Source: a virus
Reading direction: 5' to 3' (one strand)
Length of the DNA: 21,819 nt
Virus record (IMG/VR): IMGVR_UViG_3300010370_006461
Location: 1 to 21,819 of that record
A program made the translations under genes and the position numbers. How positions within the stretch are numbered: the stretch's first letter is position 1; each line of letters opens with the position of its first letter. The notes beneath the pieces are model-generated. The model did not search any database. It was not told the origin of the DNA and was given only the letters and a program-made list of their open reading frames with translations. Shown piece by piece: positions 1 through 5,585 of the stretch.

Positions 1-96
1 ATTAGCCTCACGATAGACATTAGAAAGACGGGTTAGATTGTCAAACCCGATAAAAAAAGGATCTCTAAAAAGATCCATGGCAAATTGAGTTACCAT
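1..96 (-). CDS. Hsp20-family small heat-shock protein, N-terminus only
   Basis: Only the first 32 codons are in the window; the gene continues past its left edge. The visible protein begins MVTQFAMDLFRDPFFIGFDN and continues into LTRLSNVYREAN. The 'DPFF-IGFDNL-RL' pattern is typical of Hsp20/IbpA-like chaperones, including those of marine and cyanobacterial phages. Known role of the family: ATP-independent holdase that binds unfolding proteins; in phages it is thought to help virion protein folding (inference). The start is fixed by a full AGGAGG SD (plus coordinates 101-106) four nt before the ATG. It has its own predicted promoter and leader hairpin. The conserved alpha-crystallin domain is not visible, so the call rests on the N-terminal signature. 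Confidence 0.72.
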   Translation of the reverse strand, partial: MVTQFAMDLFRDPFFIGFDNLTRLSNVYREAN

Positions 97-120
97 TATT
101 CCTCCTTTAAGCGAATAAGT

Positions 121-149
121 TATATAGGCCCCATTTGGCGACCTATATA
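121..149 (-). promoter_or_regulatory. Leader hairpin upstream of the Hsp20 gene
   Basis: Read on the minus strand, TATATAGG pairs with CCTATATA (8 bp), then T-G and C-G, one bulged G, two further C-G pairs and an AAAT loop. No U tract follows, so it does not look like an intrinsic terminator. The predicted transcription start (about position 144) falls inside the 5' arm, which would leave the transcript with a hairpin at its very 5' end. Such hairpins can stabilise mRNA; the SD site itself is not in the stem. Confidence 0.55.
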
Positions 150-150
150 T

Positions 151-178
151 ATTATACCAAATTAAAAAAATTAATCAA
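151..178 (-). promoter_or_regulatory. Extended -10 promoter for the Hsp20 gene
   Basis: An extended -10, TGGTATAAT (151-159), is preceded by TTGATT (173-178) at a 16-nt spacer. The -35 box overlaps the stop codon of the upstream glycosyltransferase. The same TGGTATAAT recurs before the candidate terminase small subunit. Confidence 0.6.
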
Positions 179-1154
179 TATCTGCTATTTTATAAAATTG
201 CTCAAAGTCAAAACCAACTACTTCTGAATATTCTTTTAATAACTCCCTATTTGGTGCCCCCCAATAGCCAATTTCATTTCCTAAAAATATATTTTTTATA
301 ATGTTTAAGCTTTTCCCCATTTTTAAATTAAAAATATCTGATTTTGATTTATCTCTCCAATCTATATCAGATTTGGTAATACCTTTATCTAGATGGTACA
401 CTATAGCTTTAGGAACAGAAAAAATTTTATATCCACGAGTCCAAGCCCTCATGGCAAAAACGCCTTCATCTGCACCCCAGACACATCTAGGGTCATGCTG
501 TATCTCAAAAAACATTTCTTTTTTAGCAAAAACAAATGGACCCGTAACTGAAAATATTTCTAAATATTTTTGTCCTTCCCAATTTATTTGATATCCCCCA
601 GTTATAGGGTACCCGTGAGGAAAAGATTTTTCGAAGCTATCAAACTTAAGCATTGGCCCAAAGGGTTTAACTTTTGATAAATATTCATTATCAGGCATAT
701 TATTAGGATCAAAAATTTCATCCTTAATAGATGGACTATTTAAAAGATAAATGTTGCCATTTTCTTCTTTCCAATTAAATGCCATACCAGATATTATAAG
801 TTTATTATATTTTTTTTCTAGCTCATTAAAAGATTTTATAAGCTCATCGTCCCAATTTTTAACAAAAAGCATATGTGCATCTACTTGCAAAATAAAATCT
901 GCGTCTTCTGGGCACATATTTATACTATACATCCTACTAACACCAATCCCTGGGGGAGATTCAGCATATAAATTATTTACTATTACATTTGTTTTTTCAT
1001 TTTTATAAACTGTTTTATCAAAAGTAGTATTTAAAACCCCAATATAAATACTTTCTGGATTTTTTGCATTATTAATTGCGCTATCAATTGTTTGATTTAA
1101 ATATGGCTCTCTGCATGCTATTATTGAAATAAATATTTTATTTATTTTAATCAC
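171..1154 (-). CDS. GT-A glycosyltransferase, GlcNAc-transferase-like (PF11397 type)
   Basis: A 327-aa protein with the layout of the PF11397 'GlcNAc' glycosyltransferases (Skp1 hydroxyproline GlcNAc-transferase type). It has an N-terminal strand FISIIACREPYLNQTIDSA (residues 8-26), a metal-binding DxH motif in 'QVDAHMLFVKNWDDEL' (D92, H94), and a C-terminal 'GADEGVFAMRAWTRGY' segment (around 222-237) resembling the acceptor/base region. Expected role: transfer of a nucleotide-activated sugar to a protein or glycan acceptor in the cytoplasm; donor and acceptor cannot be read from sequence. The start is GTG; TAA lies in frame four codons upstream, so no longer start exists. The AGGGG just upstream is too close for a normal SD. 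An extended -10 lies 8 nt before the GTG, suggesting a nearly leaderless message. It follows the SDR/cupin/GMD genes, which could supply its donor. Confidence 0.78.
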   Translation of the reverse strand: MIKINKIFISIIACREPYLNQTIDSAINNAKNPESIYIGVLNTTFDKTVYKNEKTNVIVNNLYAESPPGIGVSRMYSINMCPEDADFILQVDAHMLFVKNWDDELIKSFNELEKKYNKLIISGMAFNWKEENGNIYLLNSPSIKDEIFDPNNMPDNEYLSKVKPFGPMLKFDSFEKSFPHGYPITGGYQINWEGQKYLEIFSVTGPFVFAKKEMFFEIQHDPRCVWGADEGVFAMRAWTRGYKIFSVPKAIVYHLDKGITKSDIDWRDKSKSDIFNLKMGKSLNIIKNIFLGNEIGYWGAPNRELLKEYSEVVGFDFEQFYKIADID

Positions 1155-1162
1155 CCCTATGT

Positions 1163-1171
1163 ATTATAACA
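1163..1171 (-). promoter_or_regulatory. Extended -10 promoter before the glycosyltransferase
   Basis: TGTTATAAT, a perfect TGnTATAAT, ends 8 nt before the GTG start, predicting an untranslated leader of about two nt. I see no convincing -35 at 16-18 nt, which fits an extended -10 promoter. Confidence 0.5.
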
Positions 1172-1193
1172 GAAACAATATTTTTAGTAATAT

Positions 1194-1904
1194 TTATCCA
1201 CATTTTAAATTATTTTTTTTACATTTTTTTGCATATTCTATAACATCGTATGCATCTGGACCAGTACCTGTATTTTTTAAGTATTGATCATCAATTTTGT
1301 TTCCAAAATTTGAAGTTGAAAAAATACTATTGGCTATTTCTTCAAGAGTTATATAATTTTTAGCACTTATGTTGTTTATATCTTCTAACGAATCTATTCT
1401 ATTTACTATATTTTTTGCAACCCAATTAACATTGCAGTACCCGTATTTAGTTTTGTTAGAAAAAAATATATTTTTATCATCTATAATATCTTGCAGTGTA
1501 GATTTTCGTGGATTACCACCAAACATTGGTCCAAGTCTAACAACCTTTCCCTTGTTTAATAAGGTATTTTTTTCAACTTGAGCTCTATTTTTGGCGTAAA
1601 AAGTATTTGGCTCAAATAAAACTGATAATGAAGATATAGTAATAATGTTTTCATATTTGTAATTTTTTAAAATAAAATTTGTTTTTTCTACAGATTCTTT
1701 ATAGTCAATTAATGGATTATTATTTGCAAAATATCTTTTAGCTGGATTGGCAGAGTGTATGATAATATCAAATTTATTTTTTTGATAATCAATAAAATTT
1801 TTTCTATTTAATTTAAATAAATTAAATTTATTTAAAGACTCTATCTCTTTACAAATAGCATGTCCAACATATCCATCACAACCAAAAACTGCAATATTAG
1901 TCAT
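1194..1904 (-). CDS. Extended SDR NAD(P)-dependent sugar-nucleotide epimerase/reductase
   Basis: A 236-aa Rossmann-fold protein beginning MTNIAVFGCDGYVGHAICKE, with the GxxGxxG nucleotide-binding loop at residues 8-14. 'IITISSLSVLF' is the catalytic Ser strand. The catalytic segment reads YAKNRAQVE, so the usual YxxxK is YxxxR here; the Arg codon is AGA, one base from a Lys codon. At 236 aa it is shorter than most sugar epimerases/dehydratases (about 300 aa), closer to the RmlD/GMER-type reductases. Likely role: reduction or epimerisation of the 4-keto sugar made by the adjacent GMD and cupin proteins (inference). Its ATG overlaps the cupin stop by one nt (TAATG), implying translational coupling. 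The exact substrate is unknown, and the Lys-to-Arg change could lower or alter activity. Confidence 0.72.
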   Translation of the reverse strand: MTNIAVFGCDGYVGHAICKEIESLNKFNLFKLNRKNFIDYQKNKFDIIIHSANPAKRYFANNNPLIDYKESVEKTNFILKNYKYENIITISSLSVLFEPNTFYAKNRAQVEKNTLLNKGKVVRLGPMFGGNPRKSTLQDIIDDKNIFFSNKTKYGYCNVNWVAKNIVNRIDSLEDINNISAKNYITLEEIANSIFSTSNFGNKIDDQYLKNTGTGPDAYDVIEYAKKCKKNNLKCG

Positions 1905-2308
1905 TATATTAAATCTTCAAAAATTATTGGATTTTTACATTCATCCCAAGGCTTTGTTAAAAATGCCATGCATGTAGATTCTTTAATTGCATGAATTGCA
2001 TGTGGAACATAAGCTGGTGATTTCCAGGAAGAACCTGGGCCCATTAACATATTTAAATCTTTTCCAGTTTCTTTATCTCTTGTTACTAAGACAACAGAAC
2101 CGCTGATAACCAAAAAATATTCATCAAATTCGGGATGATAGTGATTGCCTCTAACCATATTTTTATTTAAGTTTAATAATACGATTTCTTTAATATCTTT
2201 ATCTGGATTCCAATTAAAAATGCCACCTCTTCCATCTATGACTGTTGACATATTGCAACTTGGTTTTAATATTTCAATTTGACCTAATTTACCAATCCCA
2301 TTTACCAT
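1904..2308 (-). CDS. Cupin-fold sugar-nucleotide isomerase/epimerase-like protein (FdtA/WxcM type)
   Basis: A 134-aa single-domain cupin. The core 'NMVRGNHYHPEFDEYFLVIS' with following strands matches cupins of the FdtA/WxcM/3,4-ketoisomerase group and related capsule-biosynthesis proteins; HYH and the downstream Glu resemble the metal/active-site cluster. Cupins of this group act on dTDP- or GDP-4-keto-6-deoxyhexoses, either isomerising 3-/4-keto groups or epimerising C3/C5. Which reaction occurs here is not resolvable by eye. AGGAGG lies five nt before the ATG, so the 20-nt overlap with the end of the GMD gene is real. The gene sits between GMD and the SDR, as expected for the middle step of a deoxysugar pathway. 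Confidence 0.7.
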   Translation of the reverse strand: MVNGIGKLGQIEILKPSCNMSTVIDGRGGIFNWNPDKDIKEIVLLNLNKNMVRGNHYHPEFDEYFLVISGSVVLVTRDKETGKDLNMLMGPGSSWKSPAYVPHAIHAIKESTCMAFLTKPWDECKNPIIFEDLI

Positions 2309-3275
2309 TTTGTCCTCCTAAATCAAATTCTACCATTATTTCAACAAGTTTTTCAAATGTTACTTCTGGAGACCAGCCCAGTTTATTTTTTGCTTTTGAA
2401 GGATCCCCCAAAAGCAAGTCTACGTCTGCTGGCCTATCAAAACTTGAATCATGTATTATAAAATTTTGCCAGTCTCCCAATCCAGATTTTTTAAAAGCAA
2501 TATCTAAAAACTCTATAACAGAATGAGCTTCTCCAGTTGCAATGACATAATCCTCTGGGACATCTTGTTGAAGCATTAAATGCATTGCTTTAACATAATC
2601 TCCTGCGTATCCCCAATCTCTTTTTGCATTTATATTGCCAAGAGATATTTTATCAATTTCACCATTTTTTATTTTTGAAATTCCAGAAGTTATTTTTCTT
2701 GTAACAAACTCTTCTCCTCTTAAAGGAGATTCGTGATTAAATAAAATTCCGCAGCATGCAAAAGCTCCGTATGATTCTCTATAGTTTACAGTTATATTAT
2801 GCCCAAAAGCTTTAGCTACTCCATATGGAGATCTTGGATAAAATCTAGTTTTTTCATTTTGTGGATATTCATTTACAGACCCAAACATTTCTGAACTTGA
2901 GGCCTGATAAAATTTTATTTTATACATTTCGTTATTAGTGTATATTCTAATTGCTTCTAGCATTCTTAAAACCCCAAGACCAGTTACTTCAGCAACTAAT
3001 TCTGGCTGATTCCATGAAAGACCAACATGAGTTATCCCTGCCAAATGATATACTTCATTAGGATTTGATATTTTTAAAGCATTTATAAGACTGGACATGT
3101 CACGTACATCACCGTCTATCAAATTAACCTTTGGTAAATTTTTAACAATCCATTCTCTATTTGGGTTATTTTGACCACAAGCCATTCCGTAAACTTTATA
3201 TCCAAGCTTGATTAGGTACGATGAAAGATATCTACCGTCTTGTCCTGTTATTCCTGTTATTAATGCAGTTTTCAT
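2289..3275 (-). CDS. gmd: GDP-mannose 4,6-dehydratase
   Basis: A 328-aa extended SDR. It has the N-terminal TGITGQDG nucleotide loop (residues 7-14), catalytic SSSEMFG (126-132) and YGVAK (Y151, K155), and the diagnostic GMD stretch 'FNHESPLRGEEFVTRKI'. Known reaction: GDP-D-mannose to GDP-4-keto-6-deoxy-D-mannose with tightly bound NADP, the first step to GDP-fucose, GDP-rhamnose, GDP-perosamine and related sugars. It is somewhat shorter than the E. coli enzyme (about 373 aa), but all key motifs are present. The start is supported by AAGGAG four nt before the ATG. It lies immediately after the tRNA-Leu gene and leads the cupin-SDR-glycosyltransferase genes. GMD genes are known in chloroviruses and some marine phages. 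Confidence 0.92.
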   Translation of the reverse strand: MKTALITGITGQDGRYLSSYLIKLGYKVYGMACGQNNPNREWIVKNLPKVNLIDGDVRDMSSLINALKISNPNEVYHLAGITHVGLSWNQPELVAEVTGLGVLRMLEAIRIYTNNEMYKIKFYQASSSEMFGSVNEYPQNEKTRFYPRSPYGVAKAFGHNITVNYRESYGAFACCGILFNHESPLRGEEFVTRKITSGISKIKNGEIDKISLGNINAKRDWGYAGDYVKAMHLMLQQDVPEDYVIATGEAHSVIEFLDIAFKKSGLGDWQNFIIHDSSFDRPADVDLLLGDPSKAKNKLGWSPEVTFEKLVEIMVEFDLGGQNGKWDW

Positions 3276-3288
3276 TTATCTCCTTAAG

Positions 3289-3361
3289 TGCCCCTAGTTG
3301 GATTTGAACCAACGCTTTTACGATTTTAAGTCGCATGCCTCTACCGCTGGGCTATAGGGGC
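3289..3361 (-). tRNA. tRNA-Leu(UAA) with a short variable loop
   Basis: A 73-nt cloverleaf: acceptor GCCCCTA/TAGGGGC, discriminator A, D arm with a 13-22 mismatch, anticodon arm TGCGA-CTTAAAA-TCGTA, T arm GTTGG-TTCAAAT-CCAAC. The anticodon UAA reads UUA (and UUG), which is leucine. The variable region is only five nt (AAAGC), whereas bacterial tRNA-Leu normally carries a long variable arm. CCA is not encoded. The GMD ribosome-binding site begins within ten nt of its 3' end. Confidence 0.85.
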
Positions 3362-3362
3362 G

Positions 3363-3436
3363 CATCCCTAGCAGGATTTGAACCTGCGACAACCTGCTTA
3401 GAAGGCAGGTGCTCTATCCTTCTGAGCTATAGGGAC
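3363..3436 (-). tRNA. tRNA-Arg(UCU)
   Basis: A 74-nt cloverleaf with anticodon loop CTTCTAA (anticodon UCU, codon AGA), anticodon stem CCTGC/GCAGG, T arm GCAGG-TTCAAAT-CCTGC, discriminator G. The acceptor stem GTCCCTA/TAGGGAT ends in a G1-U72 wobble. CCA is not encoded, and only one nt separates it from tRNA-Leu. Confidence 0.93.
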
Positions 3437-3441
3437 TAGAG

Positions 3442-3513
3442 AGCCCCCCGTCAGGATTGAACTGACGACCTTCCGCTTACAAGGCGGATGCTCTACCACT
3501 GAGCTAGAGAGGC
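3442..3513 (-). tRNA. tRNA-Thr(UGU)
   Basis: A 72-nt cloverleaf with anticodon loop CTTGTAA (anticodon UGU, codon ACA), anticodon stem TCCGC/GCGGA and T arm GTCAG-TTCAATC-CTGAC. The acceptor stem GCCTCTC/GGGGGGC contains two U-G wobbles. The discriminator is U and CCA is not encoded. Confidence 0.92.
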
Positions 3514-3517
3514 TTAG

Positions 3518-3591
3518 CGATCCATATCGGACTTGAACCGATGACCTCTACCGTGACAGGGTAGCGCTCTAACCAACTGAGCTAATGGACC
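3518..3591 (-). tRNA. tRNA-Asp(GUC)
   Basis: A 74-nt cloverleaf with anticodon loop CTGTCAC (anticodon GUC), stem CTACC/GGTAG, T arm ATCGG-TTCAAGT-CCGAT and acceptor GGTCCAT/ATGGATC. G73 is the usual Asp discriminator. First of four tRNAs in transcription order, starting 6 nt after the AhpD stop codon. Confidence 0.94.
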
Positions 3592-3597
3592 ACTATA

Positions 3598-4107
3598 TTA
3601 AGAATTTAAAATCTTAGCCAATGCATTTACTGTTGCAGCAATTCTTCCAATATCTCTTAATTGCTCTACAGTAAATCCTTCTTGCTTTAATGTTTCATAG
3701 TGTGCCTTCACACAAAAATGACATTTGCCAATAATTGAAGATGCTAGCGAGTATGCTTCAAAATTAGACTTTGTTGTTCCTCCGTGTGATGTTATAGCAT
3801 TCATTCTTAATTGTGCAGGCAACCCTTTAAGATTAGAATCGTCTGCCATTTCAATGTACGGATACCAGACATTATTCTGTGCCATGATAGCGCCTGCAGT
3901 CATTGCAGCATTTTTTTCTACTTCATTTGTAGAGCTTGCAGCAATGAAAGCAATTAACTTTCCGTTACCAGTAGCAAAAGAAGCTGCCAGGGCTAGGTGT
4001 GTTGCTAGCTCTGGGTCAACTGAACTGCGATTAATAACAGCGTCAAGATTTAATTTTATATCTTTAGCATACTCTGGTAAAGATTCTTTTAACTGTTCAA
4101 CCCACAT
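3598..4107 (-). CDS. ahpD: AhpD-like alkylhydroperoxidase (carboxymuconolactone decarboxylase family)
   Basis: A 169-aa all-helical AhpD-family protein; the M. tuberculosis enzyme has about 177 aa. The catalytic block is 'GKCHFCVKAHYETL' with C129, C132 and H136, and an upstream E117 matches the proton-relay Glu. The CxxC reads CHFC rather than the mycobacterial CSHC, so the internal His is shifted by one position. Known role: a thiol peroxidase that also reduces AhpC, taking electrons from lipoylated dihydrolipoamide acyltransferase and dihydrolipoamide dehydrogenase of the host. Its ATG overlaps the AhpC stop (TAATG) with GGAGAG upstream, so the two are coupled and probably form a relay. 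The residue comparison relies on recalled family knowledge. Confidence 0.87.
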   Translation of the reverse strand: MWVEQLKESLPEYAKDIKLNLDAVINRSSVDPELATHLALAASFATGNGKLIAFIAASSTNEVEKNAAMTAGAIMAQNNVWYPYIEMADDSNLKGLPAQLRMNAITSHGGTTKSNFEAYSLASSIIGKCHFCVKAHYETLKQEGFTVEQLRDIGRIAATVNALAKILNS

Positions 4108-4676
4108 TATAGAGTCTCTCCGCCTACTGTTCTATTGCAAGCGCAAAGTTCTCCTGTTTGAAGAGCATCAAGAATTCTTAAAGTTTCTTCTGGACTACGT
4201 CCAACATTAAGATTATTTACAGTGACATGCTGAATAATATTTTCTGGATCAACAATAAATGTAGCACGTAATGCTGCCCCAGACTCATAGGAAAACACTC
4301 CAAGCTGTTCTGCCAGCCCCTCTACTGTTTCATCCTCGCCATCATAATGATACCTCATAGTATCAGCAAACATCCAAGAATTTGTTTTCTTTAAATCCTC
4401 ATGTGCATTTCGCCATGCAATTTTACAAAATTCATTATCTGTTGAGCCTGTCATAAGAATTGCATCACGATCATTAAAATCATTTACTAATTTATCATAT
4501 GCAACAATTTCTGTTGGGCATACAAATGTAAAGTCTTTTGGATAAAAGACAATTACTTTCCATTTTCCTGAAAAAGATTTTTCATTAATTTCTTCGAATG
4601 CATCATCGCCAGAAAGTGCTCCTGGCTTAACACCTGTTACTGAAAATGGTTTTAGTTTATAACCAATTGTTTTCAT
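4107..4676 (-). CDS. ahpC: AhpC-type 2-Cys peroxiredoxin
   Basis: A 189-aa typical peroxiredoxin. The peroxidatic motif 'FYPKDFTFVCPTEI' places C53; the C-terminus 'GELCACNRTVGGETL' carries C178 and C180, the paired C-terminal cysteines characteristic of actinobacterial (M. tuberculosis-like) AhpC. R137 in 'ALRATFIVDP' is the conserved active-site Arg. Reaction: reduction of H2O2, alkyl hydroperoxides or peroxynitrite in the cytosol. The start is supported by AAGGAG five nt before the ATG. The 3' end is fused to ahpD by a one-nt stop/start overlap; tRNA-Asn lies just upstream. In a phage it is an auxiliary metabolic gene that could protect the cell or replication machinery from oxidative stress (inference). 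Confidence 0.93.
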   Translation of the reverse strand: MKTIGYKLKPFSVTGVKPGALSGDDAFEEINEKSFSGKWKVIVFYPKDFTFVCPTEIVAYDKLVNDFNDRDAILMTGSTDNEFCKIAWRNAHEDLKKTNSWMFADTMRYHYDGEDETVEGLAEQLGVFSYESGAALRATFIVDPENIIQHVTVNNLNVGRSPEETLRILDALQTGELCACNRTVGGETL

Positions 4677-4709
4677 TTTTCTCCTTATATATAAGTGGGC
4701 TTAATCCCG

Positions 4710-4782
4710 CTGGACCACCAGGGCTCGAACCTGGGACATCAGAGTTAACAGCTCTGCGCTCTGCCGACTGAGCTATGGTCCA
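4710..4782 (-). tRNA. tRNA-Asn(GUU)
   Basis: A 73-nt cloverleaf with perfect acceptor TGGACCA/TGGTCCA, anticodon loop CTGTTAA (anticodon GUU), stem CAGAG/CTCTG, T arm CCAGG-TTCGAGC-CCTGG and discriminator G as usual for Asn. CCA is not encoded. Its first ten nt are also the last codons and stop of the upstream SGNH-like gene. Confidence 0.94.
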
Positions 4783-5531
4783 AAAGATATAATTTTTTTG
4801 TTATCTATAAAATCATTTAGTATTTTATTATAATACTCTGGCAAGCAGTGATCATTATAAATATATTGTATTGGCTTTTTGTATTGCATTGAAGAATAAA
4901 TCCATGGGACTCCCAGGATATCAGATATATCTATTGGACTTTGTAAGCCATGACGTTTACACTTTTGCTCAAGCCGTTCACAAAATTCAATATGTGCAGA
5001 ATGTCTTACCTCAAATTCTAATCCTGGATCGGCAGAAAAAGTTTTCCATCTTGCACTTACTATTACTTCAAATTGTGGTATGGGTTTTATAAATATAATA
5101 TTTGAATTTTTAAAATTTTTTAAAACATTATTTACATAAGTCTCTACAACCTGCTTAGGATTTTTAAAATTATCTAAAGTTTTTATAGGTAAATAATTTT
5201 TTATATCTATGTACCCAAACCATGGCATTATAGTGTTACTACTTTTGTTCCAATCACTTGTATAGCCATACATGCTGTAATCAAAATTTAATGCTGATCT
5301 TCCTAAAAAAGCAGCAGTAGACATACTTTTGTCATCTACTGAAATTGTATGCAACTCTGATCTAAGGAATAGGTGCTCGCCATCTTGATCTTGCTTTTCC
5401 GTTCTTAAACTTTCAACTGTATGCTGAGTAAAATAATTTTGATCTTTATTGAGTCTATTAATTATATTATCAAATAATATATGTCCGAGCCTTAAAGCAT
5501 GAGAATCTCCTAATATATATACTTTTTGCAT
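4773..5531 (-). CDS. SGNH/GDSL-like hydrolase-related protein, copy 1
   Basis: A 252-aa protein with an N-terminal 'VYILGDSHALRLG' block; S10 fits the nucleophile of the GDSHA type seen in SGNH and OafA-like acetyl-transfer/esterase domains. 'GRSALNFDY' may be block II (Gly), 'FGYIDIKN' block III (Asn), and 'YNDHCLPEYY' near the C-terminus block V (His). Spacing in block V is not the canonical DxxH, so catalysis is uncertain. No signal peptide or membrane segment is visible, so it should be cytoplasmic. It is a clear paralogue of the next gene upstream (5586-6338). Possible role: acyl transfer or removal on the glycan made by the neighbouring sugar genes (inference). No SD is present; a strong promoter ends exactly six nt before the ATG, predicting a leaderless message. 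The last ten nt overlap tRNA-Asn. Confidence 0.6.
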   Translation of the reverse strand: MQKVYILGDSHALRLGHILFDNIINRLNKDQNYFTQHTVESLRTEKQDQDGEHLFLRSELHTISVDDKSMSTAAFLGRSALNFDYSMYGYTSDWNKSSNTIMPWFGYIDIKNYLPIKTLDNFKNPKQVVETYVNNVLKNFKNSNIIFIKPIPQFEVIVSARWKTFSADPGLEFEVRHSAHIEFCERLEQKCKRHGLQSPIDISDILGVPWIYSSMQYKKPIQYIYNDHCLPEYYNKILNDFIDNKKIISFGP

Positions 5532-5537
5532 TTTTAT

Positions 5538-5566
5538 ATTTTATCAAAATTAAATAATATAGTCAA
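5538..5566 (-). promoter_or_regulatory. Strong promoter predicting a leaderless mRNA for SGNH copy 1
   Basis: TTGACT (5561-5566), a 17-nt spacer and TAAAAT (5538-5543) with an upstream TG (extended -10, TGATAAAAT). Six nt then separate the -10 box from the ATG, so the predicted +1 is the A of the start codon. There is no SD. Confidence 0.68.
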
Positions 5567-5585
5567 TAGTAAGCTAATCAACCAA

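Noticed and set aside
121-149. The hairpin as an intrinsic terminator for the glycosyltransferase gene
   Set aside because: No U tract follows on the minus strand, and a promoter and SD immediately flank it.
3289-3361. The UAA anticodon tRNA as an ochre suppressor
   Set aside because: Anticodon 5'-UAA-3' reads UUA (Leu); an ochre suppressor would need 5'-UUA-3'.
3725-4210. A long plus-strand open frame opposite ahpD and ahpC
   Set aside because: It is antisense to two genes with clear family motifs, SD sites and a coupled junction; no SD or recognisable domain on the plus strand.
4684-4695. Perfect palindrome CTTATATATAAG just before ahpC
   Set aside because: It is entirely AT except its ends, overlaps the SD and is expected by chance in such AT-rich spacers; no second copy supports an operator.
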